From Arthrobacter sp. zg-Y820 (GTDB lineage Bacteria > Actinomycetota > Actinomycetes > Actinomycetales > Micrococcaceae): a stretch of 64,000 nucleotides of DNA. Below are positions 15,701-26,521 of this stretch, piece after piece (positions within the stretch are counted from its first letter, which is position 1; every line of letters starts with the position of its first letter). The position numbers and the translations under genes were made by a program. The DNA is taken from positions 3,162,001-3,226,000 of the forward strand of contig NZ_CP126247.1 of NCBI RefSeq assembly GCF_030142155.1, given 5' to 3'. The notes beneath the pieces were generated by a model. It did not search any database, was not told the origin of the DNA, and saw nothing but the letters and a program-made list of their open reading frames with translations.

Positions 15701-17043
15701 GGTTTTAGACTAACTTTTCGTCGGAGCGGGTTGGACAGCGGGACGGGGCCTGCATCTTGGTTCGAGGCGGCCGGAACAAGAGCTTCCAGCACGGCGATAA
15801 CTCTATCCTCCAAACCCTTGCTGCTGTGGTCAGTGAGGTTGGCCAGCATCCGGACCACAAACCGCATCAGCACCGGGATCGGCATGCCGGTGCGCAGGGC
15901 CAGCTTCATGATGGCTGGTTTGCCGATCAGGCCGGCGAAGATCCGGCCAAGCGTGAAGTGGCTGCCCCATTCGGACCGGATGTGGTCGGCATAGCCGGAG
16001 AGCCGGGAATCGAAGGCCGCCGAGGCGGACAGCAGGCCCGGAGTGCGTGCCTCGGCCTGCGCGGCCACGATGAAGTCTGCGGCGAACCGGGCGGACTCCA
16101 TGGCGTAGGAGATGCCCTCGCCGTTGAACGGTGAGACCATGCCGCCGGCGTCGCCGAGCAGGAGCAGCCCCGGCGAGTAGTGCGGGGTCCGGTTGAAGCC
16201 CATCGGCAGGGCCGCACCGCGGATCTCCCCCACCTGGTTCTCCGGGGTGAAACCCCATTCGGCGGGCATCCCGGCGGTCCAGTCGCGCAGGACCTTGCGG
16301 TAGTCCAGCTTGCCGAATTCCTTGGAGGTGTTCAGGATGCCGAGGCCCACGTTCGAGGTGCCGTCGCCCACCCCGAAAATCCAGCCGTAGCCGGGCAGGG
16401 GTTTTCCGGCGGCGTCGGGAAGCTCCAGCCAGCCTTCCATCCAGTCGTCGTTGGTGCGCGGGCTTTCAAAGTAGGTGCGCACGGCCACGCCGAGCGGCCG
16501 GTCGTCGCGCTTTTCAATGCCCAGGCTCAGCGCGGTGCGGCTGGAGTTGCCGTCGGCGGCCAGCACGACGTCGGCGAAGAACTCGCGGGTTTCCCCGGTG
16601 CGCCGGCCGTCGTCGTCGAGCACGTTGGCCACCACGCCGGTGACCCGGCCGGCGTCGTCGCGCAGTGCCGAGGTGACCGAGTGGCGTTCCAGGATGCGGG
16701 CGCCCGCCGCCTGCGCGTGCCGGGCCAGTGCCTCGTCAAAGCCCAGCCGGGTGCGGATCAGCCCGTAGTTCGGGAAGTCCGAGAGAACCGGCCAGGGCAG
16801 TTCCACGGTGCGGCCCGCTGCGATCAGGCGCAGTCCCTTGTTCCGCCGCCAGCCGTCGGCTTCGTCATGCGGCAGGTCCAGGAGTTGGATCTCCCGGACG
16901 GCACGCGGGGTGAGCCCGTCGCCGCAGACCTTCTCCCGCGGGAAGGAGGTCTTTTCCAGGACGGTGACTTCCACTCCCGCCCGGGCAAGGTAGTAAGCGG
17001 CAGTGGAACCGGCGGGGCCGGCTCCAACGATGAGGACGTTCAC
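15697..17043 (-). CDS. menJ: Geranylgeranyl-reductase-family FAD oxidoreductase (MenJ-like)
   Basis: 448-residue FAD enzyme: GAGPAG at residues 7-12, FPREKVCGDGLTP as the family signature, and GDAGGMVSPFNGEGISYAMESAR as the second FAD motif. In mycobacteria MenJ saturates the beta-isoprene unit of menaquinone. The position between menG and a polyprenyl diphosphate synthase makes this the most likely role; reduction of other polyprenyl lipids is the alternative. The start is GTG at 17043, directly abutting the menG stop, and the end overlaps the next start by four bases, so translation is coupled through the operon. Confidence 0.85.
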   Translation of the reverse strand: MNVLIVGAGPAGSTAAYYLARAGVEVTVLEKTSFPREKVCGDGLTPRAVREIQLLDLPHDEADGWRRNKGLRLIAAGRTVELPWPVLSDFPNYGLIRTRLGFDEALARHAQAAGARILERHSVTSALRDDAGRVTGVVANVLDDDGRRTGETREFFADVVLAADGNSSRTALSLGIEKRDDRPLGVAVRTYFESPRTNDDWMEGWLELPDAAGKPLPGYGWIFGVGDGTSNVGLGILNTSKEFGKLDYRKVLRDWTAGMPAEWGFTPENQVGEIRGAALPMGFNRTPHYSPGLLLLGDAGGMVSPFNGEGISYAMESARFAADFIVAAQAEARTPGLLSASAAFDSRLSGYADHIRSEWGSHFTLGRIFAGLIGKPAIMKLALRTGMPIPVLMRFVVRMLANLTDHSSKGLEDRVIAVLEALVPAASNQDAGPVPLSNPLRRKVSLKP

Positions 17044-17751
17044 TTAGATGGCTGTCCTCCCCGGCTTTACAGCGCGGTGCACAGCCACGATGCCGCCGGT
17101 GAGGTTTCGGTAGGCCACGTTTTCCCAGCCGGATTCGGTGATCCAGCCGGCCAGCTGGTCCTGGTTCGGCCAGGCACGGATGGATTCGGCCAAGTAGACG
17201 TAGGCGTCGGGGTTGGAAGCAACCACGCGGGCGATGGGCGGCAGCGCACGCATCAGGTATTCGGTGTAAATGGTCCGCCATGCCGGCTGGGTGGGCGAGG
17301 AGAACTCGGCGATGACCAGACGGCCGCCGGGCTTGGTGACGCGCAGCATCTCGGCGAGCGCCTTTTTCGGTTCGTTCACGTTGCGCAGGCCGAAGGAGAT
17401 GGTGGATGCGTCAAAGGAGTTGTCCTCGAACGGCAGGTTGGTGGCGTCGCCGGCCACAAAGTCGATGTCCGGGCGGCGGCGCTTGCCGACCTTGAGCATG
17501 CCGAGGGAGAAGTCGCAGGCCACCACGTTGATGCCGGCGTCGGCGTAGGGCTCGCTGGAGGTGCCCGTTCCGGCGGCCAGGTCCAGGACCCGCTGGCCGG
17601 GAGCGGCGCCCACGGCGTCCACCACGATGCGGCGCCAACGGCGCGTCTGTCCCAGGGACAGCACGTCGTTCACAATGTCGTAGTTCGGCGCCACGTCATC
17701 AAACATGGCAGCGACTTCATCCGGGCGTTTATCCAACGATGCGCGATTCAC
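17044..17751 (-). CDS. menG: Demethylmenaquinone methyltransferase
   Basis: 235-residue SAM-dependent C-methyltransferase of the UbiE/MenG family, catalysing the last ring step of menaquinone synthesis. Family motifs: [21 protein letters not shown] near the N-terminus, SAM loop [10 protein letters not shown] (near residue 54), [24 protein letters not shown] and [12 protein letters not shown]. The GTG start at 17751 has a weak -10-like GACAAT six bases upstream. First gene of the operon that continues with the MenJ-like and polyprenyl synthase genes, and divergent from menF. Confidence 0.95.
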   Translation of the reverse strand: MNRASLDKRPDEVAAMFDDVAPNYDIVNDVLSLGQTRRWRRIVVDAVGAAPGQRVLDLAAGTGTSSEPYADAGINVVACDFSLGMLKVGKRRRPDIDFVAGDATNLPFEDNSFDASTISFGLRNVNEPKKALAEMLRVTKPGGRLVIAEFSSPTQPAWRTIYTEYLMRALPPIARVVASNPDAYVYLAESIRAWPNQDQLAGWITESGWENVAYRNLTGGIVAVHRAVKPGRTAI

Positions 17752-17893
17752 TCGATCATTGTCTCAAAGAATGTGCACGGGACCGAACGCCGGGCGGCTG
17801 TGTCTGGTTCCTCACCGGCGGGGCGGCGGGCAGCCGCGGCGGTGAGGCAGGTAATCCATTGCACATCCGTGCGGGGAGTAGGCTGGAGTCATT

Positions 17894-19213
17894 ATGACCA
17901 CCCTGCGTTCCCTGACCGTGCCCATTGGTGAGCTGTCCGCCACAATCGGGCTCCTGGAGTACCTGGTCCTCAATGACCAGCTTGCTTGGATCCGCAGCGG
18001 TGAGGGGCTGGTGGGCTTCGGTGAAAGCGCACGGTTCACCGCCAGCGGCCCGGAGCGGTTCGCCGACGCTCAGCAGTGGTGGCTGAAGCTCGCCTCCGAC
18101 GCCGACGTCGAGAATCCGCTGGTCGTTCCCGGCAGCGGACTGGCCGCTTTCGGCTCCTTCGGCTTTTCCAAGCGCTCCCCCTTTGAATCCCGGCTGGTGG
18201 TTCCGGAGATCATTGTCGGCAGCCGCGACGGCGTCGCCTGGATCACCCAGACGACGGCGGACCCCGACGCCGAGCTGAGCCTGGCCACCGCGCAGGCGGC
18301 CCTGGCCCATTACCTGGACGAGGTGCCGGTGGCCCGGGAACCGGATCCCGAAGACAAAATTCTGCCCGGCAACCTCAGCGAGGCCGAGTGGAAGAACGCC
18401 GTCGCCCGCTCGGTGGCGCACATCAACGCCGGAGACCTGAGCAAGATCGTCCTGGCCCGCGACATCGTGGCCTCGCTGGGATCCCCGGTTTCCGCGGCGC
18501 AGGTGCTGCGCGAGCTGGCCCTGCGCTACCGCAGCTGCTGGACCTACTCGGTGGACGGGCTGATCGGCTCCACGCCGGAGATGCTGATCAAGGTGGAAAA
18601 CGGTGTCGCCCGCGCCCGCGTCCTGGCCGGAACCCTGGACCGGGCCACCGCGCCGGCGGACGATCCGGAATATGCGCAGCGGGTGCTGGCCGGCTCGGAC
18701 AAGCAGCGGCACGAGCACCAGATCGCCATCGATTCGCTGACCCGCCAGCTGGAACCGTTCACCTCGTCGATGACTTCGCACACCGAGCCCTTCGTGCTGG
18801 AACTGCCCAATGTGTGGCATCTGGCGTCCGACGTCGCCGCGGATCTGGCTCCCGGCGCCGACGGGGGGATTCCCACCTCGCTGGCACTGGTGGAGGCACT
18901 GCACCCCACGGCTGCCGTCTGCGGTTTTCCGACCAGCGTTGCCGGCGAGCTGATCAGCGAACTTGAGCACATGGACCGCGGGCCGTATGCCGGGCCGGTC
19001 GGCTGGATGGATGCCGAAGGCAACGGCGAATGGGGCATCGCCCTGCGCGGTGCCGTCATCGAGGGTCCCCGCACCGTGCGCCTGTATGCCGGCTGCGGCA
19101 TTGTGGCCGGGTCGAACCCGGCAGCGGAACTGGCGGAGACCTGGAGCAAGTTTCGGCCCATGCTCGAAGCGCTGGACCTGGACCGGGCCGTGGGTGCGGT
19201 GCAGGGGTCCTAG
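17894..19213 (+). CDS. menF: Isochorismate synthase
   Basis: Chorismate-binding enzyme of 439 residues converting chorismate to isochorismate, first committed step of menaquinone synthesis. The C-terminal MST-fold catalytic region shows KIVLARDIV, GSTPEMLIKVENG, RVLAGTLDRA, KQRHEHQIAIDSL, LHPTAAVCGFPT and AGCGIVAGSNPAAE. Divergent from menG over 142 bases; TAGGCT at 17879-17884 is a plausible -10 box nine bases before the ATG. A salicylate or other siderophore-type isochorismate synthase is excluded in practice by the menaquinone neighbours. menD lies 5 kb further on, separated by an ABC transporter and an HNH gene. Confidence 0.9.
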   Translation: MTTLRSLTVPIGELSATIGLLEYLVLNDQLAWIRSGEGLVGFGESARFTASGPERFADAQQWWLKLASDADVENPLVVPGSGLAAFGSFGFSKRSPFESRLVVPEIIVGSRDGVAWITQTTADPDAELSLATAQAALAHYLDEVPVAREPDPEDKILPGNLSEAEWKNAVARSVAHINAGDLSKIVLARDIVASLGSPVSAAQVLRELALRYRSCWTYSVDGLIGSTPEMLIKVENGVARARVLAGTLDRATAPADDPEYAQRVLAGSDKQRHEHQIAIDSLTRQLEPFTSSMTSHTEPFVLELPNVWHLASDVAADLAPGADGGIPTSLALVEALHPTAAVCGFPTSVAGELISELEHMDRGPYAGPVGWMDAEGNGEWGIALRGAVIEGPRTVRLYAGCGIVAGSNPAAELAETWSKFRPMLEALDLDRAVGAVQGS

Positions 19214-19272
19214 CGGAATCCGCCCCTTGACGGTGTGACCAACGACGTGTAGAAGGACCTCCCGGGAGTGCG

Positions 19273-19305
19273 TACAATTGAGGGAGCCTGCATATTTATG
19301 CAGGC
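19273..19305 (+). promoter_or_regulatory. -10 box (TACAAT) and leader hairpin before the binding-protein genes
   Basis: TACAAT at 19273-19278 is a good -10 hexamer. Eight bases later begins an 8-bp stem (gcctgcat at 19286-19293, atgcaggc at 19298-19305) with a four-base loop, which would lie at the 5' end of the transcript, 60 bases before the ATG. Confidence 0.5.
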
Positions 19306-19366
19306 CTGATGTGCTCCGGTTCGCCGGAACTGGTCCCGTCTTTTTCCGATCTGAGGTTGTTTTCCC

Positions 19367-20155
19367 ATGCTGAACAAAGCACGCACCGCACTTGCAGCCG
19401 TCCTGGCTCTCGGCGCCCTGACCGCAACTGCCTGCAGCGGCGGCGATACGGCGGAAACGGAGTCCGGAATCCCTCTGGTCAACGAGGGTGCGCTGACCGT
19501 CTGCTCCAACGTTCCGTTTCAGCCCTTTGAATACGTGGGCGACGACGGCGAATACACCGGCTTCGACATGGACCTGACCCGGGAAATCGCCGCCGGCATG
19601 GGCCTCGAGCTGGAAGTGCAGAACGCCAGCTTTGACGGCCTGCAGAGCGGCACCGTCCTCGCCGCCAACCAGTGCGACCTGATTGCCGCGGCAGTCTCCA
19701 TCACCCCGGAACGCGAGAAGAACCTGGCGTTCTCCGACCCCTACTACGACTCGCTGCAGTCGCTGCTGGTGCCGGCTGATTCCACGGCCAAGTCCCTGGC
19801 GGACATGGCCGGCAAGAAGATCGGCATCCAGCAGGGCACCACCGGTGAAAGCTACGCCCGCGACAACGCGCCCTCCGACACCGAAATCATCTCCTACCAG
19901 ACTGACGCCGAACTCTTCCAGGCGCTGCAGGCAGGCAACATTGCGGGCGTCCTGCAGGATCTGCCCGTAAACCTTGCCCACACGGACGGTGATTCCTTCA
20001 GGATCGTTGCCACTTACCCCACCGGTGAGGCGTACGGCCTGGCCATGAAGAAGGAAGGCAGTGAGAAGCTGGTTGAAGAGGTCAACAAGCAGCTCGCCGC
20101 CATGCGTGAAAATGGAAAGTACACCGAGCTTTACGACAAGTACTTCACGGAATAG
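19367..20155 (+). CDS. Amino-acid ABC transporter substrate-binding lipoprotein (copy 1)
   Basis: 262-residue extracellular solute-binding protein family 3. The N-terminus has a basic start, hydrophobic core and lipobox TATAC, so the mature protein is lipid-anchored at the cysteine near residue 23. VCSNVPFQPFEYVGDDGEYTGFDMDL and FSDPYYDSLQSLLVP are typical of polar amino-acid binders. It is one of two consecutive paralogues (the second begins 153 bases later), followed by one permease and one ATPase gene. Substrate is probably a polar or basic amino acid, but this is inference from the family. Confidence 0.88.
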   Translation: MLNKARTALAAVLALGALTATACSGGDTAETESGIPLVNEGALTVCSNVPFQPFEYVGDDGEYTGFDMDLTREIAAGMGLELEVQNASFDGLQSGTVLAANQCDLIAAAVSITPEREKNLAFSDPYYDSLQSLLVPADSTAKSLADMAGKKIGIQQGTTGESYARDNAPSDTEIISYQTDAELFQALQAGNIAGVLQDLPVNLAHTDGDSFRIVATYPTGEAYGLAMKKEGSEKLVEEVNKQLAAMRENGKYTELYDKYFTE

Positions 20156-20308
20156 GCGCATCTGCGCCAACCGCCTGCCCGACGGACGGACGGATTTCCG
20201 CCGTCAATGCGTCCGCTGAAATCAGACCTGCGTAGAATCTAGATTGCTTTCATCTGTTTTTGAAGGGGCAATCGCCACTGGCTCCGTCCACGAAAAGGTT
20301 ATAGATCC

Positions 20309-21097
20309 ATGCTGACAAAAGCACGCAGAACCGCCCTTGCCGCAGTGACTCTGGGCGCCCTGGCGCTGACCGCCTGCGGTGGAGATGATTCCTCCAGCGA
20401 GTCCGGTGCCAACTCCGGACTCGGACTGGTTTCCGAGGGCACCCTGACCGTTTGCTCCGAGATCCCCTACGTACCGTTCGAGTATGTGGAGGACGGGGAA
20501 TACACCGGTTTTGATATCGACCTGATCCGGGAGGTCGCCACCGGGATGGGCCTGGAAATGGAAATCCAGCAGCAGGGCTTTGAAGCCATCCAGGGCGGGA
20601 CTGCCGTCACCGCGGGGATGTGCGACCTGAGCGCCAGCGCCGTCACCATCACGCCCGAGCGTGCCGACAAGCTGCTGTTCAGCGACCCGTACTACGACTC
20701 CCTGCAGACCCTGATGGTTCCTAAGGGATCGGATATCCAGGGCATTGAGGATCTCGCCGGCAAGCGGGTTGGCGTGCAGCAGTCCACCACCGGTGCCGCC
20801 TACGCACAGGAAAACGTCCAGGATGCCGAAATCATCGAGTACCCCGGTGACGGCGAACTGTTCCAGGCCATTCAGGGTGAAAGCGTCGACGCGGTCCTGC
20901 AGGACATCGCAGTGAACACGGCGCATACCGCCGACGGCGACTTCGACATTGTTGAAGAGTACGAGACGGACGAGTCCTACGGTTTCGCCACCAAGAAGGA
21001 AAATACGGCCCTGATCGAAGAGATCAACACCCAGCTGACCGAGCTTCGGGACAACGGCAAGTACCAAGAAATCTACGATAAGTACTTTGCTGAATAA
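20309..21097 (+). CDS. Amino-acid ABC transporter substrate-binding lipoprotein (copy 2)
   Basis: Paralogue of the preceding gene, equal in length (262 residues) and plainly similar throughout: lipobox LTAC, VCSEIPYVPFEYVEDGEYTGFDIDLI, FSDPYYDSLQTLMVP and the same C-terminal DNGKYQEIYDKYFAE. It has its own TAGAAT -10-like box near 20235, so it may be separately transcribed. Differences concentrate in the ligand-binding loops, suggesting a different but related substrate presented to the same permease. Confidence 0.88.
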   Translation: MLTKARRTALAAVTLGALALTACGGDDSSSESGANSGLGLVSEGTLTVCSEIPYVPFEYVEDGEYTGFDIDLIREVATGMGLEMEIQQQGFEAIQGGTAVTAGMCDLSASAVTITPERADKLLFSDPYYDSLQTLMVPKGSDIQGIEDLAGKRVGVQQSTTGAAYAQENVQDAEIIEYPGDGELFQAIQGESVDAVLQDIAVNTAHTADGDFDIVEEYETDESYGFATKKENTALIEEINTQLTELRDNGKYQEIYDKYFAE

Positions 21098-21185
21098 GCA
21101 CTGACAAGCACTGAACGTTCCGCCGTCCCGGGTTGCGATCTAATCCGGGACGGCGCCACACATATCTTCCGCGGAAGGCTCCACC

Positions 21186-21967
21186 TTGAAACCCTCCACC
21201 CGCAGACGCCTCTTCCGGGGCGTCCTGTATGCCGTCTTTATCCTGGTCGTCCTGGCCGTAGTCCTGCTTGCGGACTGGAAAGCCATCGGGGTGAACTTCT
21301 TTGACCCCGAAGTGGCCAAGGAAGCATTCCCGACCATCATCACGGTGGCCGCCAAAAACACCATCATCTACACCGCGATCGCGTTTACCGGCGGCCTGAT
21401 TCTCGGCCTGATCCTGGCCCTGATGAAGCTGTCCCCCGTGGCCCCCTACCGTTGGGCCGCCACCGCCTACATTGAAATCTTCCGCGGCCTGCCGGCCCTG
21501 CTGGTGATTTTCGCCTTTGCCTTCGCCGTGCCGATCGCGTTCTCCTGGCGTCCGCCGGGCGGCAACGCCGGGGCCGGCCTGATCGCCCTGATCGTCGTGT
21601 CCGCCGCCTACATCGCCGAGACCATCCGCGCCGGCATCCAGGCGGTTCCGCCGGGCCAGATCGAAGCGGCCCGGTCCCTGGGCATGGGCCCGGCCTGGAC
21701 CATGGTGTCGGTCACCCTCCCGCAGGCCTTCCGCATCATCACGCCGCCGCTGACCAACGAGCTGGTCATCCTGATCAAGGACACCTCGCTGCTGTTCATC
21801 GCCGGCATGGCGCTGGCGGACCGTGAACTCACCACGTTCGCCCGCGACGCCGTCTCGCAGAATGCCAACGCCACTCCACTGGTGCTGGCCGCCCTGATGT
21901 ACCTGATCATCACGCTGCCGCTCACGCAGCTGGTGGCCAGGCTTGAACGCCACAACCAGAGAGGCCG

Positions 21968-21971
<4 letters not shown>
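21186..21971 (+). CDS. Amino-acid ABC transporter permease
   Basis: 261-residue inner-membrane subunit of the HisM/GlnP family with about five hydrophobic helices and the EAA loop ([29 protein letters not shown]) that contacts the ATPase. A TTG start at 21186 follows a GGAAGG ribosome site. The gene overlaps the ATPase gene by four bases. Only one permease gene is present, so the transporter is presumably a homodimer at the membrane. Confidence 0.9.
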
Positions 21972-22750
<779 letters not shown>

Positions 22751-22769
22751 GACTTCACGCCTGGACGCA

Positions 22770-22808
22770 GCAGCCCTCCCGCACATGGCGTGCGGGAGGG
22801 CTGCTTTT
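22770..22808 (+). terminator. Intrinsic terminator of the amino-acid ABC operon
   Basis: Perfect 14-bp stem (gcagccctcccgca at 22770-22783, complement at 22791-22804) followed by TTTT, immediately after the ATPase gene. Confidence 0.92.
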
Positions 22809-22851
22809 GTTTTGGCCGGGACGGCGGCGGAGATGCACGAGGGAAAGGCAC

Positions 22852-24480
22852 CTAGAACGGCGGTGTGTTTCCGCCGTAGTCATCCGGGCCATCGCTCTCC
22901 GGCACGTTCCGGATCGGGAAATACGGCTGGGCCCGATGTGGAGGTCCGGGAGGTTTCTCGGCGTCGGAGGCATCGGATGCAAGGGAGAAGTGCGGTTCGG
23001 TCCGGTAGGTCCGGCCGGCTGGTGACGTCCACTCGATGATGCCGGGCTCGGGTTGTCGGGCCTTCCAGAAGCCCTCGGTTTTGAACATGTGGTGCCGCCG
23101 GCAGAGATGCTCGAGGTTGTCGTGATCCGTTGCCCCACCCTGCGCCCAGGGTTTGGTGTGGTCGATCTCGGAAATCACCACGTTCGATCGGCACCCCGGA
23201 AACCGGCAGGTCCCATCCCGCGCCCGCAGCCAACGCTTCAACCCTGAGGGGACTTTCCGTCTTCGACCCACCCTCAGGATTTCCTCGGTGTCCGGATCCC
23301 GCTCCACCGGGGTCCATTTCGCGGCCTCGCGGGCCATCCGACGTGCGGTCTGCGGACTGATCGGGCCGTACCCGTGCAGTTCGGCGGGCTGGTCGTCGGC
23401 ACCGCAGAGGGTTTCGGCGGTGATCAGCACCAGGATTTCGGCCCGGGCCTTGGCTCCGCCGCCGGTGCAGGTGGTGCTGGAATCGTTGGCGCTGGAATCC
23501 TTCGTGGCGCGGGAACCCTTGGCGCTGGCAATGTTCGACCCGGCTGCTTTATCGGCTTTCCCTGCGCTCGCAGTGCCGCAGGTGTGGCCGCCGCGGTTGA
23601 GCAGCAGATCCTGCAGAATGTCCGCGCGCAGCTGATCCACCGTCCGTGGGTCCCCGGCGGCCTGCTCACCCCGGGCGGCCTGACACAGCTGGGTGAAGAT
23701 TACTTGCGTCTTCTCCGCAGGCAGCAACGCTGAGAGCCAGGACATGCCGTCCTGAGCCGGTTCCAGACACACTTTCCGCTGCTCAAACGCAGTGAGTTGC
23801 CGCTCCACGATGGTCTCGGGGTACTCCTTTTTCCGCAGCCGCCGGGCCCGGACACCAAACTGGGGCTGAGTCTGTCCGTCCGCCAGTTCCAGCAGCTTCG
23901 CCTCGAAGTCCGGCACTGCCGGGCGCGGCACACCGACCGATTGTTCCAGCACTGTCTGGACATGTCCGTAGCTGATGCCGCCGTCCTGCAGCTTCGTCAG
24001 GGTAGCGGTATGGGTCTGGCATAGGGTTCCAGCTTGGACCATGAGCCGTTTCCCGGTGTTGTACGGCAACTGCAGGATGGTCGCCGCTTCCGAGGCGGCG
24101 AGGCTGAAGGCCAGCTGGGGGTCGATGGTTCCGGTCGCGGACCGAATGTCCTCCCGGTAAACAGTTTCGATGCGGTGCAGGACCTTGGCCTGCTGCGCCT
24201 GCGCCCACCGGATCACATGATCCAGCCGTGTGAGGACCGCGCTGGCTGCTTCATCGTCCAGGGCCTCGACACCCTGCAAGGCCAACGACCCGGTGAACCC
24301 GTCCCGGTATACCGGCGCGGAGGCTGATTCGGCATCCGTGGGGCCGTCGGCGAAGGGAAACGAACCGTCGGCGGAGACAGTGCCAGGGACCAGCTCAGCC
24401 TCATAGACCGCCAGACTGCGGGGTTCCGCAGCCTGTTCAGGCCCGGCATCCGTGCCGGGATTTCTCCTGTGCTGATCCAT
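22852..24480 (-). CDS. DUF222/13E12-family HNH endonuclease
   Basis: 542-residue protein with an N-terminal DUF222 (13E12 repeat) region and a C-terminal HNH nuclease domain: LRARDGTCRFPGC, then ISEIDHTKPWAQGG and DNLEHLCRRHHMFKT, which supplies the metal-binding histidines and asparagine. The family is abundant and multicopy in actinobacteria and has no settled function; spread as a selfish or domesticated nuclease is often suspected. The ATG at 24480 has GAAGG before it. It splits the menaquinone genes menF and menD together with the ABC operon. Confidence 0.85.
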   Translation of the reverse strand: MDQHRRNPGTDAGPEQAAEPRSLAVYEAELVPGTVSADGSFPFADGPTDAESASAPVYRDGFTGSLALQGVEALDDEAASAVLTRLDHVIRWAQAQQAKVLHRIETVYREDIRSATGTIDPQLAFSLAASEAATILQLPYNTGKRLMVQAGTLCQTHTATLTKLQDGGISYGHVQTVLEQSVGVPRPAVPDFEAKLLELADGQTQPQFGVRARRLRKKEYPETIVERQLTAFEQRKVCLEPAQDGMSWLSALLPAEKTQVIFTQLCQAARGEQAAGDPRTVDQLRADILQDLLLNRGGHTCGTASAGKADKAAGSNIASAKGSRATKDSSANDSSTTCTGGGAKARAEILVLITAETLCGADDQPAELHGYGPISPQTARRMAREAAKWTPVERDPDTEEILRVGRRRKVPSGLKRWLRARDGTCRFPGCRSNVVISEIDHTKPWAQGGATDHDNLEHLCRRHHMFKTEGFWKARQPEPGIIEWTSPAGRTYRTEPHFSLASDASDAEKPPGPPHRAQPYFPIRNVPESDGPDDYGGNTPPF

Positions 24481-24621
24481 GCCTTCAGGCTTTCACCCGC
24501 CTCTGACATTTCCGCTTCGAAAAAAGCCCAAAACCGCCCAAACTGGACCCTTTTCGCCCCCTCCAAATACCCGTCTTTTGAGTGGCATCACCTGGTTGGA
24601 TTGCCCTCATACTCATCTGGC

Positions 24622-26358
24622 TTAGGCGAGCACTTCCTGCACCGCACGCTTGACCTTCGCGTGCAGCTCCCGCAGCGAGGCCCGCTGCACCGGCACCTCC
24701 AGGATGGAGCGGCCGGCGACCGGGGCGTCCAGGGCGGCGTCGAGCTCGTCGATGCTGCGGACCAGCCGGTGCGGCACGCCGTAGGCGGCGGCCAGCGCTG
24801 ACACGTCCACGGTGTGCGGGGTGCCGAAGAAGCGCTCGACGACGGCGGTGTACTCCGTCTGCTCCTCCCCCAGCGCGCCGTGCTCCAGGGTGGCGAAGAT
24901 GCCGCCGCCGCCGTCGTTCAGCACCACGATCTGCAGGTCCGGCTCCGGTTCCCCGGTGCCGAGCAGGAGGGCCCCGGCGTCGTGCAGGAAAGTCAGGTCG
25001 CCCAGCAGCAGCCGGGTGGGGATGCCGTTGGCCAGCGCGATGCCCGACGCCGTGGCGATGGTGCCGTCAATGCCGGCCAGCCCGCGGTTGGCGTAGACGT
25101 CCAGCGGATGCCAGTCCGGGGCGGCCATCAGGTCCAGGTCGCGGATCGGGTTGGAGGAGCCGAGTACCAGGTTGCCGTCGGTGTGGTCCCAGACGAGGTC
25201 GGCGACGTGCAGGCCGTTCAGCTCGCTCCGGCCCTCGAGCAGGGAGGACAGCGCCGCCGACGCCGCGGCGGAGGCGGCCTGCCAGCGTTCCAGCCAGCCG
25301 GGGGTGCCTTCGCCGGCGAAGTCGAAGAGTCCGGCCAGGTCGGTGATGATGGTTTCGGGCCGGCGGCCGGCGGTGAACCAGTTGACCGGGCGCGGCACAT
25401 AGATCGCCTTCTCCACGTCGCGGCGGGCCAGCAGCGCGGCGACCGGACGGGACAGCGTGGGCCGGCCGAAGACCACCACCCGCTCGATCTCCGGGCCCAG
25501 CTCCTCGAGCAGCAGCCGGTAGGCGGCGATCGCGTTGGGGCCGAAGCGGGCGTTCGAGGACGGTTCGGCCAGCAGCGGCAGTCCGGCGCGGCGGGCAAAC
25601 AGGGCCGCGATCTCGCCGGCGCCGTCGCCGGCGATGACCACGGCGCGGTGAGTTCCGGGGTGGTTGGCCAGGGCCGCTGCCTCGCGGCCGGTGGCGGCGG
25701 GTTCGGCGGGGAGCTCAGCTGGGGTTTCGGCGTCGGGGACTGCCAGTTCGGCGGTGTCGCCGTCCTGCGGAATCAGCGGGTCGCGGAACTGCAGGTTGAT
25801 GTGGATCGGCCCCACCGGGCTGCCGGCGCTGACCGCGTCGAAGGCGGCGCCGATGGCTCCGGCGGGATCGTCTCCGGCACGGACATTCGCGGTGGAGGCG
25901 GGAAACTCGGCGAAGATCCCCGGCTGGACGGTGGTCTGGTTGGCGCCGGTCCCGTGCAGCTCGGCGGGCCGATCGGCGGAGAGCACCACCAGCGGCACGC
26001 CGGCGTGGTGGGCTTCCATTACGGCGGGCATCAGTTCGCCCACAGCGGTGCCGGAGGTGGTGACGACGGCGGCCGGCCGGTGTCCGCCGCGGGCCAGGCC
26101 CAGCGCGGTGAACCCGGCGACGCGTTCGTCGATCCGCACGTGCACCTTCACCCGTCCCTGTACCTCGGCCTCCGCCAGCGCGTAGGCCAGCGGGGCGCTG
26201 CGCGATCCCGGGGCAATGACGACGTCGGTCACCCCTGCCGCGGTCAGTGCGGCCACCGCGGAGCGGGCGGCCTGCAGCGAGCTGAGGTTGCTTCCCGCTG
26301 TCGGCTCGGATCCGGCGGAGGCGGAGGACGGGCTGGGGGACTTCGAGGTTCCGGTCAC
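24622..26358 (-). CDS. menD: 2-Succinyl-5-enolpyruvyl-6-hydroxy-3-cyclohexene-1-carboxylate synthase
   Basis: Thiamine-diphosphate enzyme of 578 residues joining isochorismate and 2-oxoglutarate in menaquinone synthesis. The N-terminal region shows VIAPGSRSAPLAYAL and the catalytic glutamate region HVRIDERVAGFTALGLA; TTSGTAVGELMPAVMEAHHAGVPLVVLSADRP is the conserved second stretch, and GDLTFLHDAGALLLG with IVVLNDGGGGIFATLEHG forms the ThDP/Mg motif. The start is a GTG at 26358 with TAGGAT exactly six bases upstream, indicating a leaderless mRNA. It is separated from menF by the amino-acid ABC operon and the HNH gene. Confidence 0.95.
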   Translation of the reverse strand: MTGTSKSPSPSSASAGSEPTAGSNLSSLQAARSAVAALTAAGVTDVVIAPGSRSAPLAYALAEAEVQGRVKVHVRIDERVAGFTALGLARGGHRPAAVVTTSGTAVGELMPAVMEAHHAGVPLVVLSADRPAELHGTGANQTTVQPGIFAEFPASTANVRAGDDPAGAIGAAFDAVSAGSPVGPIHINLQFRDPLIPQDGDTAELAVPDAETPAELPAEPAATGREAAALANHPGTHRAVVIAGDGAGEIAALFARRAGLPLLAEPSSNARFGPNAIAAYRLLLEELGPEIERVVVFGRPTLSRPVAALLARRDVEKAIYVPRPVNWFTAGRRPETIITDLAGLFDFAGEGTPGWLERWQAASAAASAALSSLLEGRSELNGLHVADLVWDHTDGNLVLGSSNPIRDLDLMAAPDWHPLDVYANRGLAGIDGTIATASGIALANGIPTRLLLGDLTFLHDAGALLLGTGEPEPDLQIVVLNDGGGGIFATLEHGALGEEQTEYTAVVERFFGTPHTVDVSALAAAYGVPHRLVRSIDELDAALDAPVAGRSILEVPVQRASLRELHAKVKRAVQEVLA

Positions 26359-26364
26359 CGTTCT

Positions 26365-26370
26365 ATCCTA
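26365..26370 (-). promoter_or_regulatory. -10 box (TAGGAT) of menD, leaderless spacing
   Basis: On the minus strand TAGGAT is followed by six bases and the GTG start of menD at 26358; no ribosome-binding site is present. Confidence 0.6.
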
Positions 26371-26521
26371 GGGTTTGAGGGCGACGGGTGACGTCCGGAT
26401 GTTCCTTAGGCAGGCTCTTCCGGCCTGTTCTCCCGCAGCAAGGCGGCTGGAACGTGCCGTATGCCGATCGGCTAACGGGCAAATTGATGGCGGCCGCTAC
26501 TCGTCGGGCACGATAAGAGCT